From NCBI GenBank assembly GCA_946544695.1, contig CAMNMO010000091.1:1-9151 (forward strand): a stretch of DNA of 9,151 bases, given 5' to 3'. Of the stretch, positions 5,911 through 9,151 are shown one piece after another (the first letter of the stretch is position 1; each line of letters begins with the position of its first letter). The stretch is from an uncultured Ruminococcus sp. (GTDB lineage Bacteria > Bacillota > Clostridia > Oscillospirales > Ruminococcaceae). The notes under the pieces were generated by a model. It was given only the letters and a program-made list of their open reading frames with translations, did not search any database and was not told the origin of the DNA. A program made the position numbers and the translations under genes.

Positions 5911-6069
5911 TGGTTATACCGCTTACACACCAAACTAAACAGCCTACCGGCGGGCATTAACAATAGTCGGCGTTTTTCTCTCCCCCGCCGAAGGCGGGGG
6001 AGAGAAAACATCTCAATAAATTTTACTTGTTATATTTATATTCTTAGTGGTGTTTTAAAGGGATAACCA
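5911..6069. mobile_element. MITE-like element, family 2 copy B (159 bp)
   Basis: This copy fills much of the 382-bp gene-free stretch 5764-6145. Its ends are TGGTTATACC (left) and GGGATAACCA (right); the inverted repeat extends to about 22 bp with 17 matches, including ACACCA at the inner edge. It aligns with copy A (2801-2906) at both ends. It differs by about 50 extra bp in the middle (roughly 5965-6017) that hold a perfect 16-bp hairpin. An 11-bp direct repeat flanks it (5899-5909 and 6070-6080). No coding capacity is seen. The rest of the stretch (5764-5898, 6081-6145) shows only the ribosome site of the downstream gene; no convincing promoter or terminator was found there. Confidence 0.75.
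5974..6008. repeat. Perfect 16-bp hairpin nested in MITE copy B
   Basis: Arms 5974-5989 (TTTTCTCTCCCCCGCC) and 5993-6008 pair perfectly around a GAA loop. The T tract is on the 5' side and the A tract on the 3' side on either strand, so there is no 3' U-run as in an intrinsic terminator. It is absent from copy A and looks like a separate insertion. Confidence 0.8.
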
Positions 6070-6080
6070 CATTCTGCAAT
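6070..6080. repeat. Right copy of the 11-bp direct repeat flanking MITE copy B
   Basis: CATTCTGCAAT, identical to 5899-5909; see that entry. Confidence 0.6.
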
Positions 6081-6145
6081 GCAGCCGCCCCTTTATCACG
6101 CCGCCGAAACATCAGTATTCATGCCGTTATCGACAGCAAGCCGTC

Positions 6146-7405
6146 TCACAGCGTCACTCTGTACATATTTTCCAGCGCCGTGTTCGCAGCCCTCGTCACC
6201 GTAAAATTGTTAAAATGTATGCCGTTGATGGCATCAGCGTATATGTTTATCAGCTCGTCATTTTCCATCGCAGGCGTCATGGTCTTCAGCCTGCCTTCGT
6301 TCATCATCATGCGGTTCGCCTTGTACTCAATGCCGTCCAGCATCTCCCTTGCTTCAAGGGTCTCCTCAGCAGCCCTGCTTACAGGCACCCCCTTCGACAT
6401 GCCCAGCTTCGCCGCCATATCCGCACTGTTTATCAGGTATTCCAGCAGCTGTCCCGATTCCGCAGGATTCTTTGTGTCCCTGCGTATCGCATAAAGCCCC
6501 GTGGGCTTCTCATACCAGCCGTATCCCAGATAATCTTCGCTCGTCAGGTACGGTCCCAGCTCCAGTTCCATTTTCAGGTCCTCCGCCGCCGTCTCGAAAT
6601 ACCCGGGGTCTGATGTCCACGATACCGTCCCCGCCATTCTCAGCATGGTGAAATCACGCCTGTCGTATTCCCTGCCCAGCTTAGTCACCTTTTCGTCCAG
6701 CAGCCTTTTGCTGAAATCCAGCATCGTCACCATGTCGTCGTATGTCAGTATCAGCTTTCCGCTGTCATCGAACACCTTCCTGCCCGTCGTCTGTTCCAGA
6801 TAAGCACACGCCGTCAGCCAGAAGAACTTCTCTGTCAGCGCCAGTTCATAAACGCCGTCCCTTCTCAGCACTACCGCATTTTCAAACAGGTCGTCCCATG
6901 TCTGCGGCACATTCAGGTCATAGCTGTCCAGCAGCGTCTTGTTGTATATGAACGTCGGCGTGTTGAACCCGTAGGGCACAGCCTGCAATTTTCCGTCTAT
7001 GCGTCCGCAGGCAAGGGTGTTTTCAGGGTAGGTCGAAAGGTCTATATCCAGCTCCGAAAGGTCATAAAAGCCCTCGCCCTCATGCGTGTACTGATACAGC
7101 CAGTCGTAATTCAGCTGCATCACATCAGCCTCCGTGCCCGAATATATCTGCGTGTCCATCTTCGACTTGAATCCGCTGAACTCCGAATACTTCGGTCTTA
7201 CGGTTATCCCCGTCTCCTCGGTGAACCCATTCAGCCCGCTCAGTGTGCGCTCGTTGCGGTCATCGTTGCCCCACCACGAAAAACTTATCTCGATGCGCTC
7301 ATCGCTCTCGGTGATGACCCTTTCATGGCAGCTGCACAGACCCAGGCTGACAGCACCCGCCGTCAGTATGGCAGCTGTTTTTTTCAAAACAGAATGCTTT
7401 ACCAT
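6146..7405 (-). CDS. Extracellular solute-binding lipoprotein (ABC family 1 type)
   Basis: This 419-residue protein has a lipoprotein signal peptide: basic start (MVKHSVLKK), hydrophobic core to residue 25 and a lipobox LCSC that would lipidate C26. The mature part has the sugar-type binding protein pattern: EISFSWWGNDDRNERT (39-54), an early NGFTEETGI segment (59-67), GTEADVMQLNYDWL (90-103), a YGFNTPTFIYNKTLL segment (145-159) followed by VPQTWDDLFE, and a C-terminal aromatic-rich lobe. Family members capture oligosaccharides or similar solutes for an ABC importer. Its ATG (7405-7403) overlaps the stop of the GGDEF-like gene by 7 nt, and AGGAG/AAGGG ribosome sequences lie in that gene's last codons, so translation is probably coupled. 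No permease or ATPase gene follows in the window. It may therefore deliver its ligand to the sensor rather than, or as well as, a distant transporter. Confidence 0.88.
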   Translation of the reverse strand: MVKHSVLKKTAAILTAGAVSLGLCSCHERVITESDERIEISFSWWGNDDRNERTLSGLNGFTEETGITVRPKYSEFSGFKSKMDTQIYSGTEADVMQLNYDWLYQYTHEGEGFYDLSELDIDLSTYPENTLACGRIDGKLQAVPYGFNTPTFIYNKTLLDSYDLNVPQTWDDLFENAVVLRRDGVYELALTEKFFWLTACAYLEQTTGRKVFDDSGKLILTYDDMVTMLDFSKRLLDEKVTKLGREYDRRDFTMLRMAGTVSWTSDPGYFETAAEDLKMELELGPYLTSEDYLGYGWYEKPTGLYAIRRDTKNPAESGQLLEYLINSADMAAKLGMSKGVPVSRAAEETLEAREMLDGIEYKANRMMMNEGRLKTMTPAMENDELINIYADAINGIHFNNFTVTRAANTALENMYRVTL

Positions 7406-8877
7406 TTGTGCGCACCCTTCTCCTTCTTGTATATAGCGTAACTCTTTTCGTCATCGCTGATAGCTTCGTTCATCGCCTTTTCAGCCATGCTGTAAAGGTC
7501 GTCATAATCCGTGCTGCTGTGGGGATATATCGCCGCACCTATGCAGATGTGCATGTCCCCTTCGTTTGCCAGTGTTATCGAATTTAATGCCTCGCTCAGC
7601 TGCACAAGGCTCTCCCTCAGCGTGTCATTCGCTTTGAACAGGTCGTACTGCGTGTAGTCCGCCATCACCAGGAACTCTCCCTCGCCTGTTCTGCCCACTA
7701 TGTTCTTCGATGAAGGGTCGTCCGTCCCGAAAAACTCAGCCAGTCCACGGTAAGTCTTTATTATCGCACCGTTGTAGCCCGAACGCCCGTACCGCTTTTC
7801 CATCTCGCCCAGATTCGTTATCCTCACCAGCGCCAGCATGAACGTCGAACCCGAAACGCAGGTCTCCAGCCTGTCTGCCACCAGGTTCTCCGCCTCCTCA
7901 GCATTCGTTATGCCCGTCAGCATATCCACCTCGGGCGCCGACATCGAGTTCCCGCTGAATCCCTGATCGTCCTTCATATTCACTAAGAATACTACTATCA
8001 CTACCATCACTGTCAGCACCATCACCACAGCCGTCTCCAGCGCCAGCTTCTTGTAAAGCTCAAAGGTGCCCGTCATGTCCTTCATCAGCACCACCTGCCA
8101 GCCGTTGTCCAGCGTCTTTCCCGCCTGTACAGATGTGTCTGTCACTATGGCATAGCTGTCACTGTCTATCACCTCAGGGAAAAGCTCCTCCTCAGTGTTG
8201 CTGATCGTCATTATCCTCGCACCAGTGTTGTCCGTTAGTATCAGCTTTGAATTCTCTATCCTGTCAGCAGATGCCACCATGTACCTCAGTTCCTCAGTGT
8301 AAAATCCCCCCAGGAACAGCGTGTGGTCATTTGCCTGTGATATGTACAGCACCTTGCTTGTATCGCCGTCAATGCCTGTCACCCACACCCTGCGCTTGCC
8401 GCCCAGCAGTTCTTTCAGCACGGGGTAGACTTTTCCGTCATCATCACAAAGCATCTCCTTTGTGCCCTCCGAAAACTTGCCTGCCGCCGCATCATTGCGG
8501 TAAAGCAGCGTAAAATCGCAGTAATTGTCGATAAGGCTAAGTGCAGTCACCTTTTCCTTCAGCTCAGCAAGTTCCTGTGATATCTCATATTCGTTGTTTC
8601 TCGAATAATCCGCCGCATCAAAACTCATGCTCTCCTGATCTGCAAGCAGCGTCACGCTTGCATCTTCAAGCTTTGTGAACTGCATGTCCAGTCCCGCCGC
8701 AGCCTGTTCCGCAGAAGTTTTAAGAAGTTCAGCTTCATTTTCCAGCTGTTTGTCATAATGTACATAACCCGTATAACTCAGGCAAGCCGCACAAACCACA
8801 GCCAGTATCAGTGTCAGCATCACCGACAGCGTCCGTCTCGACCTCCTGCCGCCCTGCTTTTTATTATCCTTTTCCAA
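7399..8877 (-). CDS. Membrane sensor with degenerate GGDEF domain
   Basis: The product has 492 residues from TTG 8877. Layout: basic N-terminus, TM helix about 16-38, extracytoplasmic sensor region about 40-278 of dCache-like character (starting with a helical ENEAELLKTSAEQAAAGLD part), second TM about 280-300, then a cytoplasmic GGDEF-type domain about 315-486. The domain entry motif DMLTGITN (318-325) and the late GAAIYPHS (447-454) are present. The signature reads GEGEF (398-402) in place of GGDEF, and the usual N-R after the entry motif is N-A. Loss of the second Gly and the Asp argues against diguanylate cyclase activity; GTP binding or a protein-interaction role remains possible. TTG is preferred because GAGGGAG lies 5 nt before it. 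An upstream in-frame ATG at 8964 lacks a ribosome site and would add 29 unlikely residues before a signal-anchor. The gene is the first of a two-gene unit with the solute-binding protein. Confidence 0.82.
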   Translation of the reverse strand: MEKDNKKQGGRRSRRTLSVMLTLILAVVCAACLSYTGYVHYDKQLENEAELLKTSAEQAAAGLDMQFTKLEDASVTLLADQESMSFDAADYSRNNEYEISQELAELKEKVTALSLIDNYCDFTLLYRNDAAAGKFSEGTKEMLCDDDGKVYPVLKELLGGKRRVWVTGIDGDTSKVLYISQANDHTLFLGGFYTEELRYMVASADRIENSKLILTDNTGARIMTISNTEEELFPEVIDSDSYAIVTDTSVQAGKTLDNGWQVVLMKDMTGTFELYKKLALETAVVMVLTVMVVIVVFLVNMKDDQGFSGNSMSAPEVDMLTGITNAEEAENLVADRLETCVSGSTFMLALVRITNLGEMEKRYGRSGYNGAIIKTYRGLAEFFGTDDPSSKNIVGRTGEGEFLVMADYTQYDLFKANDTLRESLVQLSEALNSITLANEGDMHICIGAAIYPHSSTDYDDLYSMAEKAMNEAISDDEKSYAIYKKEKGAHKW

Positions 8878-8882
8878 AATAA

Positions 8883-8889
8883 CTCCCTC
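8883..8889 (-). promoter_or_regulatory. Ribosome binding site fixing a TTG start
   Basis: GAGGGAG on the minus strand ends 5 nt before TTG 8877-8875, while nothing similar precedes the in-frame ATG at 8964 (preceding bases are ACATTGAAAT). This decides the start of the GGDEF-like gene. Confidence 0.65.
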
Positions 8890-8984
8890 AAATATACAGC
8901 CGCCCTCAAGGGGCACCACTATCCGCAGCCCGTCCCGCCGAAGCATCGCACAGCACAGACCCATATTTCAATGTATACACATTT

Positions 8985-8993
8985 ATTATAACA
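8985..8993 (-). promoter_or_regulatory. Extended -10 promoter of the sensor/binding-protein pair
   Basis: On the minus strand TGT followed by TATAAT (8993-8985) is a perfect extended -10 element. The -35 position (about 9008-9013) is AT-rich but not consensus, and a long AT-rich tract lies upstream. Transcription would start near 8978, about 100 nt before the chosen TTG. Confidence 0.6.
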
Positions 8994-9016
8994 CACCTTC
9001 CCTCCGAATTAATTAT

Positions 9017-9045
9017 TAATTTGTAAATTATTAACGCAAATTTGC
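9017..9045. promoter_or_regulatory. Two AT-rich palindromes upstream of the promoter
   Basis: TAATTTGTAAATTA (9017-9030) is a 6-bp inverted repeat with a 2-nt gap, and GCAAATTTGC (9036-9045) is a perfect 10-bp palindrome. Both lie just upstream of the -35 position of the leftward promoter, where activator sites or an UP-like element would sit. AT-rich sequence forms palindromes by chance, so this is tentative. Confidence 0.3.
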
Positions 9046-9078
9046 AAATATAGCTATCTAAACAGACTTATTCAAAAT

Positions 9079-9093
9079 GGGGGCACAGCCCCC
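9079..9093 (-). terminator. Possible weak leftward terminator near the right edge
   Basis: GGGGGC and GCCCCC form a 6-bp stem with a 3-nt loop; on the minus strand ATTTT follows. It could end a leftward gene lying beyond the right edge. A second CCCCC (9097-9101) offers an alternative partner. The surrounding 9061-9151 sequence has no supportable gene. Confidence 0.3.
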
Positions 9094-9151
9094 AAGCCCC
9101 CACGCTTCGGATACGCTCCCACCTAATCCTTGGAGAAATTTCGCTTGCTGC

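Noticed and set aside
5974..6008. 16-bp hairpin as intrinsic terminator of the solute-binding gene
   Set aside because: T tracts are on the 5' side on both strands, so no 3' U-run follows the stem, and it lies about 140 bp beyond the stop within a mobile element.
2695..6080. Repeated hairpins as a CRISPR array or IS element
   Set aside because: Copies are far apart, of two different families, with no regular spacers and no cas or transposase genes.
8878..8964. ATG 8964 as the start of the GGDEF-like protein
   Set aside because: It has no ribosome site, lies only about 14 nt from the predicted transcription start, and would place a polar, Cys-containing stretch before the signal-anchor; TTG 8877 has a good ribosome site.
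9061..9151. GC-rich right edge as the end of a leftward gene
   Set aside because: Short open frames exist in more than one frame and the edge cuts the region, so no frame can be preferred; it may instead be part of a dispersed repeat.

Overview
The window looks like chromosomal DNA of a low-to-mid GC, Gram-positive anaerobe of the Clostridia, most likely a Ruminococcus-type Oscillospiraceae. This is inferred from RNase Y, a T-box leader, strong AGGAGG-type ribosome sites, consensus sigma-A promoters and the protein sequences. No rRNA, tRNA, CRISPR array, phage gene or transposase gene was seen.

Left part (1-1032): a 130-residue membrane protein of unknown function (35-427, minus) is preceded by a complete T-box leader (about 456-721, minus). 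The leader has a Stem III-like hairpin, the T-box antiterminator sequence and an overlapping intrinsic terminator. A consensus promoter drives it. Another consensus promoter (819-847, plus) points the other way toward rny, whose leader of about 180 nt folds into a long hairpin just before the ribosome site.

Centre (1033-4521, plus): rny (RNase Y, 521 aa, complete, ending in a good terminator). Then comes a 350-bp gene-free stretch holding a minus-strand terminator and two different short palindromic elements side by side. Next is a polytopic membrane protein of the O-antigen ligase/Wzy polymerase type, also ending in a terminator.

Right part (4585-8877, minus): a two-TM protein with a DUF5104-like extracytoplasmic region, whose last 21 codons and stop lie inside a second copy of the 102-bp palindromic element. 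Further right, two genes overlap by 7 nt: a membrane sensor with a degenerate GGDEF domain (GEGEF), followed by a solute-binding lipoprotein with no transporter permeases nearby. An extended -10 promoter precedes the pair.

The most unusual content is the set of short non-coding elements. Family 1 (2695-2796 and 4585-4686) has two copies of exactly 102 bp. They share their ends but differ inside with compensatory changes that keep one long hairpin. Family 2 (2801-2906 and 5911-6069) is a MITE-like element with terminal inverted repeats; one copy carries an apparent 11-bp target duplication and an extra 16-bp perfect hairpin. The other notable points are the T-box in front of an unknown membrane protein and the coupled pseudo-GGDEF/solute-binding pair.
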